Below, piece after piece: positions 56,234-64,000 of a stretch of 64,000 nucleotides of DNA. This DNA comes from Clostridium mobile (GTDB lineage Bacteria; Bacillota; Clostridia; Clostridiales; Clostridiaceae): NCBI RefSeq assembly GCF_018918285.1, contig NZ_JAHLQF010000002.1, positions 1,073,743-1,137,742 on the forward strand, given 5' to 3'. Under the pieces are notes generated by a model, which worked only from the letters and a program-made list of their open reading frames with translations, did no database searches and was not told the origin of the DNA. How positions within the stretch are numbered: the stretch's first letter is position 1; each line of letters begins with the position of its first letter. The translations under genes and the position numbers were made by a program.

Positions 56234-56410
56234 TTGTCAGAAGTAGAAGATTTATTGAAGGATGTTAATATCCTAAGGGAGAAATTAGAATATTTAATAG
56301 ATAAAAAGAATGGTAATCTTATTGATCCAGAGGTAGTAGCAGCCAGCAAAGTATTAAATGCTGCACTAAACAGATATAATGAGCTTATAGAGGAGAAGAT
56401 GAAAAAGTAG
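56234..56410 (+). CDS. Spo0E-like protein lacking the catalytic Asp
   Basis: A 58-residue paralogue of the preceding gene. It shares LIDPEVVAAS, but the SQxxD motif reads SKVLN, so the essential Asp is Asn and the Gln is Lys. It may therefore be inactive as a phosphatase or have a changed role. The start is TTG 56234, 6 bases after GGAGGTG. A terminator stem follows at 56402-56412 with 56417-56427. Confidence 0.78.
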   Translation: MSEVEDLLKDVNILREKLEYLIDKKNGNLIDPEVVAASKVLNAALNRYNELIEEKMKK

Positions 56411-56430
56411 CCTAAGGGCTATTTTTTTAT
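56402..56430 (+). terminator. Terminator after second Spo0E-like gene
   Basis: AAAAAGTAGCC (56402-56412) pairs with GGCTATTTTTT (56417-56427) with one G-T pair and a TAAG loop. Confidence 0.75.
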
Positions 56431-56639
56431 GATTGAAGAATAATATCAAATACATATCTCCAGTTTTTTTCTCTTAGCTAATACAAAAGGCCATAAAATA
56501 TAGTTACTTTATTCACTAATATTTAGCAAAGACAAATGTTATAATTGTTAGTGAGTAAATTTTATAACATAAATTTTGTAATTTATATTAGCATACTTAT
56601 GTTATACTAATAAATTAATAGAAAAGTGCGAGGTAAATT

Positions 56640-57533
56640 ATGGGACAATTTTTAGAAGACTTGAAAGATAATATTACTAAGACCTATGGAATAAGATTTT
56701 TTCCTAAGCAAAAGAAAAAATTTTTAAAATATGTAGAAGATGAACTTGAAAATTTAGGATTTGAATATACTGTAATAAAAGGAAATTTGGTAGTTGGAAA
56801 TGTAAATGAGGCAGAAACTATATTTACAGCACATTATGATACTCCAGGGATTATGCCTCATTGGATGAATTATATTATGAAACTATCAGGCCACACTAGA
56901 CAAATTACCATGGGAATATTGATCTTTGTAATAATTTCAATTCTAAATTATTTCAATCTTAATATTATAAATAATATATTATTTTTGTGGTTTATAACTA
57001 TTTTAATTCCAAATAGGAATAACTACAATGATAATTCATCAGGAATAGTAACTTTGCTTAATATAGCTAATGAAATTTGCAACAATGATAATTATAAGCA
57101 TAAAAAGAATAAAATAGCGTTGGTGCTTTTTAATAATGAAGAGTGGGGATTGCTTGGGTCAGCATATATGAAAAAACATTGGACAAGCAACGGATTTTTA
57201 TTAGAAAATAAAAAAATTATAAATATAGATTGCGTAGGAACAGGGGATAATGTTATGATTACCCATGGAAAGAATGAGAAATTAGCAGAAAATATAGAAA
57301 GGGTTTTAATGGAATCTGGCAAAGGAAAAGAAGTTATAAAATATAAATATAAGCTAGTACCTCTATCCGATGAATATAACTTTAGAAAGTATAATATATC
57401 AGGAATAATATTCTGCAATAAGAGCTTAATTCCTGGGGGATATTATATTCCACTAGTACACTCATATAAAGATAAGGTATTAGATTTAGAAAATGTAGTG
57501 TGGCTTACAGAAGAATTATTGAAAGTGGTTTAA
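56640..57533 (+). CDS. Membrane-embedded M28-family zinc peptidase
   Basis: A 297-residue M28-type metallo-aminopeptidase. All usual zinc and catalytic residues are visible: His65 and Asp67 in AHYDTPG, Asp131 in NYNDNSSG, Glu167-Glu168 in FNNEEWG, Asp197 in NIDCVG and His274 in PLVHSYKD. Unusually, two membrane segments (about 88-122) lie between the first His and the bridging Asp. There is no signal peptide. The substrate is unknown. It stands alone upstream of a DEAD-box helicase gene. Confidence 0.8.
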   Translation: MGQFLEDLKDNITKTYGIRFFPKQKKKFLKYVEDELENLGFEYTVIKGNLVVGNVNEAETIFTAHYDTPGIMPHWMNYIMKLSGHTRQITMGILIFVIISILNYFNLNIINNILFLWFITILIPNRNNYNDNSSGIVTLLNIANEICNNDNYKHKKNKIALVLFNNEEWGLLGSAYMKKHWTSNGFLLENKKIINIDCVGTGDNVMITHGKNEKLAENIERVLMESGKGKEVIKYKYKLVPLSDEYNFRKYNISGIIFCNKSLIPGGYYIPLVHSYKDKVLDLENVVWLTEELLKVV

Positions 57534-57631
57534 TATTAGCCACTAATATTTAGAATATGTAACATTGAGTATGATAATAATAAGCAATAACTAATATTAA
57601 TAAAAACACTAATGATAAAGAGGTAAAACTA

Positions 57632-59077
57632 ATGAAAGAATTAAATTTTAAAGACTTCCATATAAGTGAAGAAATATTAAAGGCTTTAGTTAAATTAGGT
57701 TATGAAGAACCTACAAAAGTGCAAAAGGAAGTTATTCCAGAGGCATTAAATGAAAGAGATATAATAGTTAAATCAAAAACAGGAAGCGGTAAAACTGCCT
57801 CCTTTGGTATTCCCATATGCGAAAAGGTGGAAGTGGAAAAGGGAAAACCTCAAATACTAATAATTACTCCAACTAGAGAATTGTGTATTCAGGTAAAGGA
57901 GGATATATCTAATATTGGAAGGTTTAAAAAAATAAGATCTACAGCAGTCTTTGGGAAGCAGTCATTTGTCACTCAATCAAGGGAGTTAAAACAAAGAACT
58001 CATGTAGTAGTAGGAACTCCAGGAAGAACTTTAGACCATATTGATAGAGGGACTTTACAATTAGATGAGATTAAATATCTGGTTATTGACGAAGGGGATG
58101 AAATGCTCAATATGGGATTTATTGAGCAAGTAGAGTTGATTATTAATAAGTTACCTTCCAACCGAGTGACCATGTTATTTTCTGCGACAATACCAGAAGA
58201 ATTAGAAAACCTATGTAAAAAATATATGAAAAATCCTATTACAATAGAGGTTACCCCAGAGGAAGTCACAGAAGGAAACATAGAACATATACTTTACGAA
58301 GTTGAGGATAAATATAAGCCTAGAGTCTTAAATAAAATAATAATCACTGAAAATCCAGACAGCTGTATTATATTCTGTAGAACCAAAGAGAACGTCGATA
58401 ATGTGTATAATGGACTTAAAAATAAAAATTATCCCTGTGGCAAAATTCATGGTGGAATGATGCAAGATGAGAGACTAGAAGCCATGAAAAGATTTAAAAG
58501 AGGAGAATTTATATACCTAGTAGCTACTGATGTAGCGGCTAGAGGCATTGACGTAGAAGAAGTAACTCATATAATCAATTATGACCTACCTATGGAGAAG
58601 GAAAGCTACGTCCATAGAACAGGAAGAACAGCTCGTGCTGGTAAAGAAGGAAAGGCTATAACCTTTGTAACACCATATGAAGATAGATTTTTGAAAGATA
58701 TAGAAGAGTATATAGGATTTTCTATACCTAAAGTAGAGGAGCCTATGGAGTATGAGGTTGAGAGTGCCAAAGAAGCCTTTTTAGAAAAAATAAAAGCTGC
58801 ACCAAAAATAAAAAAAGATAAGAGCAGAGAATTAAATAAAGATATTATGAAAATATACATAAATGCTGGTAAAAAGAAAAAGATAAGACCAGGAGATATT
58901 GTAGGAGGTATTACAAGCATTCCAGGAATCACTGCTGATAATATTGGAATAATAGATATACAAGATAATATTTCCTATATAGATATACTAGAAGGAAAAG
59001 GGAAAGTTGTATTAGAAGGCTTAAAATCTGTAACCATAAAAGGTAAGATTTTAAAAGCAGAAAAAGCAAGAAAATAA
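57632..59077 (+). CDS. DEAD-box RNA helicase, DbpA/YxiN-like
   Basis: A 481-residue ATP-dependent RNA helicase. It has Walker [11 protein letters not shown] near 48-57, motif II VIDEGD at 151-156, motif III SAT, and motif [12 protein letters not shown]. The C-terminal 75 residues form a DbpA-type RNA-binding domain ([20 protein letters not shown]), which in relatives binds hairpin 92 of 23S rRNA. Motif II reads DEGD where the family has DEAD. It probably assists 50S assembly. Confidence 0.9.
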   Translation: MKELNFKDFHISEEILKALVKLGYEEPTKVQKEVIPEALNERDIIVKSKTGSGKTASFGIPICEKVEVEKGKPQILIITPTRELCIQVKEDISNIGRFKKIRSTAVFGKQSFVTQSRELKQRTHVVVGTPGRTLDHIDRGTLQLDEIKYLVIDEGDEMLNMGFIEQVELIINKLPSNRVTMLFSATIPEELENLCKKYMKNPITIEVTPEEVTEGNIEHILYEVEDKYKPRVLNKIIITENPDSCIIFCRTKENVDNVYNGLKNKNYPCGKIHGGMMQDERLEAMKRFKRGEFIYLVATDVAARGIDVEEVTHIINYDLPMEKESYVHRTGRTARAGKEGKAITFVTPYEDRFLKDIEEYIGFSIPKVEEPMEYEVESAKEAFLEKIKAAPKIKKDKSRELNKDIMKIYINAGKKKKIRPGDIVGGITSIPGITADNIGIIDIQDNISYIDILEGKGKVVLEGLKSVTIKGKILKAEKARK

Positions 59078-59131
59078 GGCAGATGAAATAACTAGTATGC
59101 TGACGAATTATTTTTAGAGATACCTAAGTAA

Positions 59132-59178
59132 AAAAAATAGCCATTGGAGAATATCAAAATCTCATATGGCTATTTTTT
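59132..59178. terminator. Bidirectional terminator between helicase and GIY-YIG genes
   Basis: The arms 59132-59144 and 59166-59178 form a perfect 13-bp stem, with A and T runs at the outer ends that serve both converging genes. Confidence 0.85.
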
Positions 59179-59424
59179 AATGGAAAAGTTTTTAATCAAC
59201 ATAAGCTTTTCATTTCTTCTAAATTGCTTAATTTTATACTCCCTCTTTTGGGCAGATATCTTGTCCTCAAATTCTTCGAAATAAACAAGTTCTACAGGTA
59301 ATCGACAACGGGTATATTTAGCCCCCTTACCCTTAGAGTGCGTTTCTATTCTTTTATTCAAATCAGTAGTCCATCCAGTATACAAAGTACCATCTGAACA
59401 TTGAAGTATATATACATAGCACAT
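59170..59424 (-). CDS. GIY-YIG domain protein (UPF0213/YhbQ-like)
   Basis: An 84-residue single-domain GIY-YIG nuclease-like protein. It has CYVYILQCSDGTLYTGWTTDL, where YIL and YTG stand for the GIY and YIG motifs, then an Arg in NKRIETH and a catalytic-type Glu region (LVYFEEFEDKISAQKREY). Biological role in the family is unclear; DNA repair is often suggested. I start at ATG 59424, where homologues begin; the ribosome site is weak. It is convergent with the helicase gene. Confidence 0.82.
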   Translation of the reverse strand: MCYVYILQCSDGTLYTGWTTDLNKRIETHSKGKGAKYTRCRLPVELVYFEEFEDKISAQKREYKIKQFRRNEKLMLIKNFSIKK

Positions 59425-59757
59425 ATTAATCACCAAGGTTATTATATCACAGTGCATAACTCTTTATCTATTAACATATTTCAGTTTTAAACAATATAAA
59501 TAAAAAAAATATATATAAAATATATATGTATTTTTATATAACATACATCAATGGGTAATTACTAACGCAATGGTTTTACTTGCAGAAATTCAATAAAACA
59601 GCCATACTATATATAGATATAATATATACCTAATTTTCCCATAAGTACATGAATAATTGAAATTGTTAAGAATTTATTTGTACTGCATGTAGAAGGTTAA
59701 TGGATAAATCATTAAAATAAAGTAGATATAGTATATGTAGGAAGAAGGGAATAGAAT
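59425..59757. other. AT-rich intergenic stretch, no gene seen
   Basis: I see no convincing gene or RNA here. It is strongly AT-rich with simple ATATAT runs near 59510-59540. It leads into two gene relics. Confidence 0.6.
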
Positions 59758-59874
59758 ATGATTTTTGGAGCTATAGAAGCAGGAGGAACAATTTTATTCA
59801 TTATTTTAATTTTAATTTTTTTATCTAAAAAAATAAGAAGGCAGCACTACATAAATGAGCATAGCATTAGTTGA
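59758..59874 (+). pseudogene. Relic of a fructokinase (ScrK, ROK family) start
   Basis: The frame opens MIFGAIEAGGT, the ROK-family fructokinase N-terminus, behind a GAAGGG ribosome site. After GGT the sequence turns into unrelated hydrophobic and basic residues (ILFIILILIFLSKKI) and stops at 59874. Only the first 12 codons are recognisable. A deletion has probably joined the start to other DNA. Confidence 0.6.
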
Positions 59875-59944
59875 TGATAAACTCGCTGGATGTATTACTC
59901 TTCGCAAGATTTCTGAAGAAATACGTGAGATGAAAAGATTATAT
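59855..59944 (+). pseudogene. Relic of a GNAT acetyltransferase
   Basis: In the frame starting at ATG 59855 the product reads MSIALVDDKLAGCITLRKIS and then EEIREMKRLY, matching the central strands of GNAT proteins just before the acetyl-CoA loop. The downstream half is missing and the EamA gene begins instead. It overlaps the fructokinase relic by 20 bases. Confidence 0.6.
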
Positions 59945-59976
59945 ATTTTAAATTGTATTATGGAGGTATTAAAAAT

Positions 59977-60393
59977 ATGTGGAAGTTATTCGCAATATTA
60001 TCAGCGTTATTTGCTGCGTTGACATCAATTCTTGCCAAAATTGGTATAAAGGGTGTGGATTCTAACCTTGCTACAGCAATTCGTACAATTGTTATTATAT
60101 TTTTATCATGGGGAATTGTATTTGCAACTGGTGCACAGAGTGGAATTAAAAGTCTAACAAAACAAAACTGGACGTTTTTAATCCTATCTGGATTAGCAAC
60201 AGGTTTATCATGGATATTTTATTATAAAGCAATATCTCTTGGTAATGTATCACAGGTTGTGCCAATTGATAAATCTAGCATTGTTCTTACACTAATATTA
60301 TCTTTCTTCATATTAGGAGAACAATTTACTGTAAAAACTTTAATTGCTGGTTTACTCATCACCGCAGGTACATTTGTAATGCTATGGAAATAG
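59977..60393 (+). CDS. Half-size EamA-family transporter
   Basis: A 138-residue membrane protein with one EamA domain and about five membrane segments (FAILSALFAALTSILAKIG, then FLILSGLATGLSWIFYYKAI and LTLILSFFILGE). Full-size members have two such domains, so this one probably works as a dimer. The substrate is unknown. The ATG at 59977 follows GGAGGT by 9 bases. The upstream DNA consists of gene relics, which suggests recent rearrangement at its promoter. Confidence 0.8.
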   Translation: MWKLFAILSALFAALTSILAKIGIKGVDSNLATAIRTIVIIFLSWGIVFATGAQSGIKSLTKQNWTFLILSGLATGLSWIFYYKAISLGNVSQVVPIDKSSIVLTLILSFFILGEQFTVKTLIAGLLITAGTFVMLWK

Positions 60394-60480
60394 ATTATTT
60401 AAGATAAAATTACGTCACAATTATTAAACATTGTGTATTAAAATCAAGGTTTAACTTTATTTGAAAGTGAGTTGATTATT

Positions 60481-61005
60481 TTGAACTATAGATTACTTGA
60501 GAGGTCAGAACTTAAACTATTAGGTGAAATTGATAGAAGAGAAATTGTAAATGAAGTTTATTATTTTAGAGGTGATAAACTTGAAATAGTAAATGAATTT
60601 TATAATATTGAGGGCTGGATTTTGAAAGAACTCCATGAATATATTGATAGATTACAAGGTATATATGATAGAAATGGAACTATATATGGGGCCTTTGACG
60701 ATAAAACAATTGTAGGTTTAGGGGCTTTAGAAAGCAAATTTATTGGAAGAAATAATGACCAACTTAAACTTGATATGTTATATATAAGTAATAACTATCG
60801 TAAAAATGGTATAGGTAAAAATTTAGTGAATTTGCTATCTAAAAGAGCAAAAGAATTAAATGCTAAAAGTCTATATATATCTGCTACACCATTTAAAAAT
60901 ACAGTAGATTTTTATTTTGCTATGGGTGCAAAAGTGACAAATGAGATAAATAAAGATTTATATGAATTAGAACCTTGTGATATACATATGGTCTTACAAT
61001 TATAA
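60481..61005 (+). CDS. GNAT-family N-acetyltransferase
   Basis: A 174-residue acetyltransferase. The acetyl-CoA loop is recognisable in LYISNNYRKNGIGKNLVNLL (R/K-x-x-G-I-G), followed by SLYISATPFKNTVDFYFAMGAKV, the typical end of the fold. The first 50 residues differ from common subgroups. The substrate is unknown. The start TTG 60481 has a weak GTGAG site; an in-frame TTG at 60472 is possible. Confidence 0.8.
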   Translation: MNYRLLERSELKLLGEIDRREIVNEVYYFRGDKLEIVNEFYNIEGWILKELHEYIDRLQGIYDRNGTIYGAFDDKTIVGLGALESKFIGRNNDQLKLDMLYISNNYRKNGIGKNLVNLLSKRAKELNAKSLYISATPFKNTVDFYFAMGAKVTNEINKDLYELEPCDIHMVLQL

Positions 61006-61041
61006 TTATATATTGTTCTTTAGTAAATAAGGGGGGGCAAA

Positions 61042-61800
61042 ATGTTTAAATTAGATCACTTTGTAATAAATATTGATGTGGCTTACCAATCTAATTCGAA
61101 AATTATTGAACAAATAATAAATTCTGGATTTCCCTATGAGCCTAAGTGGGGAAAGGGAACTAAAGGGTTTAAAGCATCAAATTTATGGATTGGAAATGAA
61201 TATTTTGAGATGATAAATATCTTAAAACCTGATGGTGGAGGATGGAAAGAAGATTGGGTTAAATTATATAACCAAGGGCATAGAGAGATGATTTGCCTTA
61301 TGTTAGATACAGATAATATTAATAGAGTTTATGATTTGTTAAAGAAAAGGAATATTGAAATTACAACTCCTGAATTTCTAAAGTTTAAGTGGTTTTTTAA
61401 TATATTTACTCGAACAATGCCATGGGAAAATAGTTATATTAATTTTTTTCAAGGAATTCCTTTACAAATTGGAATACAACAAATGAAAGATCAGAAATCT
61501 CGTGAGTTTATGAATCAGTATATGGTTCCTAATAGTAGAGATAACAAGATTGTTGGCATAAGTAAGGTTGTAGTTAAAGGTCCTTTTACCATAGAGGATA
61601 TTAAATTAATAAATGATATTTTTTATGAATCCATTATAGATAAAAATCCAATTACTATTAAGTTAGATAAAGGACAAACGTTAATGTTTGAAGAAAATGA
61701 TAAATATCATGTTGATGTTTTTACTCAGTGTAATAATGAAACTTTTTATAGTAAAAATATAACTATAGAAAATGTTACTTTATATAATGGGATTTTATAA
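61042..61800 (+). CDS. VOC/glyoxalase-like protein
   Basis: A 252-residue protein whose first 110 residues have the vicinal-oxygen-chelate fold: LDHFVINI at the start, ASNLWIGNEYFEMINIL with a metal-type Glu, and MICLMLDTDNINRVYDLLKKRNIE. The C-terminal half is a second, more diverged module. Relatives include glyoxalase-like and resistance proteins, but the reaction cannot be named. GGGGGG is the ribosome site. Confidence 0.7.
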   Translation: MFKLDHFVINIDVAYQSNSKIIEQIINSGFPYEPKWGKGTKGFKASNLWIGNEYFEMINILKPDGGGWKEDWVKLYNQGHREMICLMLDTDNINRVYDLLKKRNIEITTPEFLKFKWFFNIFTRTMPWENSYINFFQGIPLQIGIQQMKDQKSREFMNQYMVPNSRDNKIVGISKVVVKGPFTIEDIKLINDIFYESIIDKNPITIKLDKGQTLMFEENDKYHVDVFTQCNNETFYSKNITIENVTLYNGIL

Positions 61801-61868
61801 ATGTAATACAAATAAAATATACCACTTTGATTGATTATATTAAAAATAATAGAAAGTAAGGTGTATTA

Positions 61869-62585
61869 ATGATGTTAAGCAAAATTGATTCAGAAATCAT
61901 TAGGACGGAAAATGATGTATTTGTTATGTTGGACAATCTATTAGACAGAAGAGAAAGTGAATGGTGGGATAAGTTTTATTCTGATAAGGATAAACCGATT
62001 CCATTTTTTAAAAATGCTCCCGATGAAAATCTTGTTTCATATGTGAAGAGGGGGCTATTTAAACAAGGAAAAGTACTTGATATTGGTTGTGGATATGGTA
62101 GAAACTCTTTTTATCTTGCAAAAGAGGGGTTTGAAGCTCATGGATTAGACATTTCGACAACTTCTATAGAATGGGGAAAACAAATAGCAAAAGAGCAATC
62201 TATAAAGGTAAATTTATTATGTGAATCTATATTTAATTTTGAAGCTAAAGCAGAGAGTTTTGATTATATATATGATAGTGGTTGTCTCCATCATATAAAA
62301 CCTCATAGAAGAAACCTGTATCTAAAAACCATTTTAAATTATTTAAAACCAGAAGGATATTTTGGTATGACATGTTTTAATTTAAAAGGTGGAGCAAACA
62401 TATCTGATTACGATGTTTATAGAGAGTGTTCAATGCATGGAGGAATTGGATTCTCTGAATATAAAATAAAAAGTATTTTAGAGACTTATTTTAAAATAGT
62501 TGAATTTAGAGAAATGAAAGAAAGCATTGATGATAATATATTTGGAAAAAGTTTTCTTTGGACAGTATTAATGAAAAAGAAATAA
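61869..62585 (+). CDS. Class I SAM-dependent methyltransferase
   Basis: A 238-residue methyltransferase. The SAM motif VLDIGCGYGRNSFYLAKEG is near 71-89 and the acidic end of strand 2 is in AHGLDIS. The SFDYIYDSGCLHHI motif near 135-148 is typical of small-molecule or thiopurine-like enzymes. The substrate is unknown. ATG 61869 and 61872 are alternative starts behind AAGGTG. Confidence 0.85.
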   Translation: MMLSKIDSEIIRTENDVFVMLDNLLDRRESEWWDKFYSDKDKPIPFFKNAPDENLVSYVKRGLFKQGKVLDIGCGYGRNSFYLAKEGFEAHGLDISTTSIEWGKQIAKEQSIKVNLLCESIFNFEAKAESFDYIYDSGCLHHIKPHRRNLYLKTILNYLKPEGYFGMTCFNLKGGANISDYDVYRECSMHGGIGFSEYKIKSILETYFKIVEFREMKESIDDNIFGKSFLWTVLMKKK

Positions 62586-62684
62586 AATATTTAGATCTAT
62601 ATTGTAAAGTCATTTTTAGTGAATTTGATTTAGGATGGATAAAAGAGATTATCGTTAGGTATAAAAAATTGGGGGGTAAGACAT

Positions 62685-63239
62685 ATGCTAAATCATTTAG
62701 GAACAAAGGTCTTAGAAACTGAAAGGCTTATATTAAGGCCTTTTAGGAAGGAGGACGCTAGAGATGCATATGACAATTGGACATCTGATTCAGATGTCAC
62801 TAAATATCTAACATGGACAATTCATGAAGATATAGAAGTAACAAAAAAAGTACTTGAAATATGGATTGATGAATATATTGCTTATGAAAACTATAATTGG
62901 GGAATAGAGTTAAAAGAGAGGGGAAGTATAATAGGTTCGATTTGCCTTATGAATATTAATAATTATAAAGAGAATTGTGAAATTGGATATTGTATAAGTA
63001 AAGATTATTGGAATAGAGGTATAACAACTGAAGCTTTTTCAAGAGTAATTAAATTTGCATTTGAAGAAGTTGGATTTGAGCGTATAACTGGTAGACATCA
63101 TATAAACAACTTAGCCTCAGGGAAAGTTATGGAGAAATGTGGATTGAAATATGAAGGAACTTTGAGAAAAATTACAAAAAATAATACAGGATTATTAGTT
63201 GATTGTAAATATTATTCTATATTAAAGGAAGAATTTTAA
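62685..63239 (+). CDS. RimJ/RimL-type GNAT acetyltransferase
   Basis: A 184-residue acetyltransferase of the RimJ/RimL group. It has the entry ETERLILRPFRKEDARDAYDN, then IGYCISKDYWNRGITTEAFSRVI with the acetyl-CoA loop, and the closing HHINNLASGKVMEKCGLKYEG. Relatives modify ribosomal protein N-termini or small amines; the substrate is not known. GGGGGG lies before the ATG. It belongs to a run of acetyltransferase and methyltransferase genes. Confidence 0.85.
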   Translation: MLNHLGTKVLETERLILRPFRKEDARDAYDNWTSDSDVTKYLTWTIHEDIEVTKKVLEIWIDEYIAYENYNWGIELKERGSIIGSICLMNINNYKENCEIGYCISKDYWNRGITTEAFSRVIKFAFEEVGFERITGRHHINNLASGKVMEKCGLKYEGTLRKITKNNTGLLVDCKYYSILKEEF

Positions 63240-63291
63240 TAAGTTAATAAAAGAATCAATGTAATTTAACTTCAGAAAGGAGCATTTTAAC

Positions 63292-63819
63292 ATGAATATA
63301 ATCATAAGACAGGAAACTGAAAAGGATTATAAGATATCGGAGTATATTATAGAAAAAGCATTTGAAGATGTTGAGTATAGCGATCATAAAGAGCAGTTTT
63401 TAGTTGAAAGATTGAGAAAAAGTGACGTATTTGTACCAGAACTTTCCCTAGTTGCAGAACTTGATGGAGAAATTGTGGGACATATTATGCTTACAAAACT
63501 TCTTATTAAAAATGATGAAGAGGAGTATGAATCGTTGGCATTAGCTCCTGTTTCGGTGCTACCACAACATCGAAATAAGAGTATCGGCAGCAAACTAATC
63601 ATTGAAAGCCTGAGAATTGCAAAAGAGCTTCAATTTAAGTCAGTAATTGTTCTAGGGCATGATGAATATTATCCGCGATTTGGATTTAAACCTGCAGGCA
63701 TATGGGATATAAAGCCTCCTTTTGATGTACCAAAGGAATCATTTATGGCATTAGAACTTGAAAGTGGTAGCCTTGTTAATGTGTCAGGGATTGTAGTTTA
63801 CCCAAAAGAATTCCTTTAA
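63292..63819 (+). CDS. YhbS-type GNAT acetyltransferase
   Basis: A 175-residue acetyltransferase similar to YhbS-type proteins. It has SLVAELDGEIVGHIMLTK, the loop VSVLPQHRNKSIGSKLIIE, and VIVLGHDEYYPRFGFKPA, all typical of this subgroup. The role is unknown. AAAGGAG precedes the ATG. The next 60 bases reach the end of an IS3-type element. Confidence 0.88.
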   Translation: MNIIIRQETEKDYKISEYIIEKAFEDVEYSDHKEQFLVERLRKSDVFVPELSLVAELDGEIVGHIMLTKLLIKNDEEEYESLALAPVSVLPQHRNKSIGSKLIIESLRIAKELQFKSVIVLGHDEYYPRFGFKPAGIWDIKPPFDVPKESFMALELESGSLVNVSGIVVYPKEFL

Positions 63820-63881
63820 CTTAGCTTTAGTACATTCTATAGAGAAATAATTACCACATAAAAATACCGTAAAATTCATTT

Positions 63882-63906
63882 TGAACTGCACCCTGTCAAG
63901 TAGACA
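63882..63906. mobile_element. Terminal inverted repeat of IS3-family element
   Basis: The sequence starting TGAACTGCACCCTGTCAAG and ending TAGACA resembles the terminal repeats of IS150-like IS3 elements, which start with TG. It lies just beyond the stop of the transposase remnant, at the expected distance. The other end lies outside the window. Confidence 0.7.
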
Positions 63907-63927
63907 GTGAAAATAACAAAAATTGAC

Positions 63928-64000
63928 CTAACCGGTCAAAGCTCTAAATTCCATTGGGCTTAGGCCGTTTAATCTTTTTTGTAGTCTCTTAGTATTATAG
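63928..64000 (-). CDS. C-terminus of IS3-family transposase (partial)
   Basis: The last 23 residues of a minus-strand frame are visible, including YNTKRLQKRLNGLSPMEFR, the typical DDE-transposase OrfB ending of IS3 (IS150 group) elements. The stop TAG is at 63928-63930. The gene continues past the window edge, so its integrity cannot be judged. Confidence 0.8.
   Translation of the reverse strand, partial: YNTKRLQKRLNGLSPMEFRALTG

Noticed and set aside
1..64000. CRISPR array search
   Set aside because: No set of regularly spaced direct repeats of 25-40 bases was seen, and no cas-like gene is present.

Overview
The window reads as a chromosomal segment of an endospore-forming, low-GC, anaerobic-type Firmicute, most likely a Clostridium in the Clostridiaceae. 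The evidence is the AT-rich sequence with strong AGGAGG-type ribosome binding sites and frequent TTG/GTG starts. The gene content agrees: spoIIGA-sigE-sigG, an uninterrupted sigK, spoIVA, a ylmC/ymxH gene, Spo0E-like genes, a T-box before alaS, RNase J, IreB and ftsA-ftsZ. No species is claimed. Positions 1 to about 52,000 look like core chromosome; 52,000 to 64,000 look accessory and partly decayed.

Layout, core part. 0.2-2.3 kb: proBA (minus strand). 2.5-7.1 kb: a C45-type acyltransferase/hydrolase, a PHP phosphatase, a flavin reductase, an unknown protein and rarA. 7.2-10.7 kb: iscR-iscS-iscU and mnmA, joining Fe-S assembly and tRNA thiolation, with a structured RNA-like element before mnmA. 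10.9-12.4 kb: a PRC-barrel protein and an AI-2E family permease. 12.4-19.1 kb: T-box, alaS, ireB, ruvX, a DUF1292 gene, fur, rnj and a ylbF-family gene. 19.2-26.3 kb: typA, mltG, trmR, trhP, udk and a class B penicillin-binding protein. 26.3-28.5 kb: a DUF4491 gene, a tiny WYL-like protein behind a LexA-type box, and a MATE pump. 28.8-33.3 kb: sigK, aroE, pilT, two small minus-strand ORFs and a GT2 glycosyltransferase. 33.4-39.3 kb: ftsA-ftsZ, spoIIGA-sigE-sigG, ylmC/ymxH and nrdR. 39.3-46.2 kb: phoP-phoR and pstSCAB-phoU, each unit preceded by direct repeats with about 11-bp phasing that look like PhoP boxes. 46.4-51.7 kb: a DUF512 radical-SAM protein, der, gpsA and spoIVA. 51.9 kb: tRNA-Pro(GGG).

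Layout, accessory part. A three-gene PadR module sits behind a promoter that is almost wholly embedded in a perfect 46-bp palindrome. It is followed by a relic ending in an IS200/IS605-like hairpin, unknown small genes, a broken universal-stress-protein gene, two tandem Spo0E-like genes, a membrane-embedded M28 peptidase, a DbpA-like helicase and a GIY-YIG protein. Next come relics of a fructokinase start and of a GNAT gene, then a half-size EamA transporter, three GNAT acetyltransferases, a VOC protein and a methyltransferase. The window ends inside an IS3-family element.

How the parts work together. Phosphate sensing (PhoPR) is adjacent to its likely target, the Pst transporter. SpoIIGA processes pro-SigE, and sigG carries a match to the SigF promoter consensus, which fits the compartment-specific sporulation cascade. 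IscS supplies sulfur both to IscU and to MnmA. TrmR and TrhP form the U34 tRNA hydroxylation and methylation route next to udk. No CRISPR array, rRNA or replication origin was seen.
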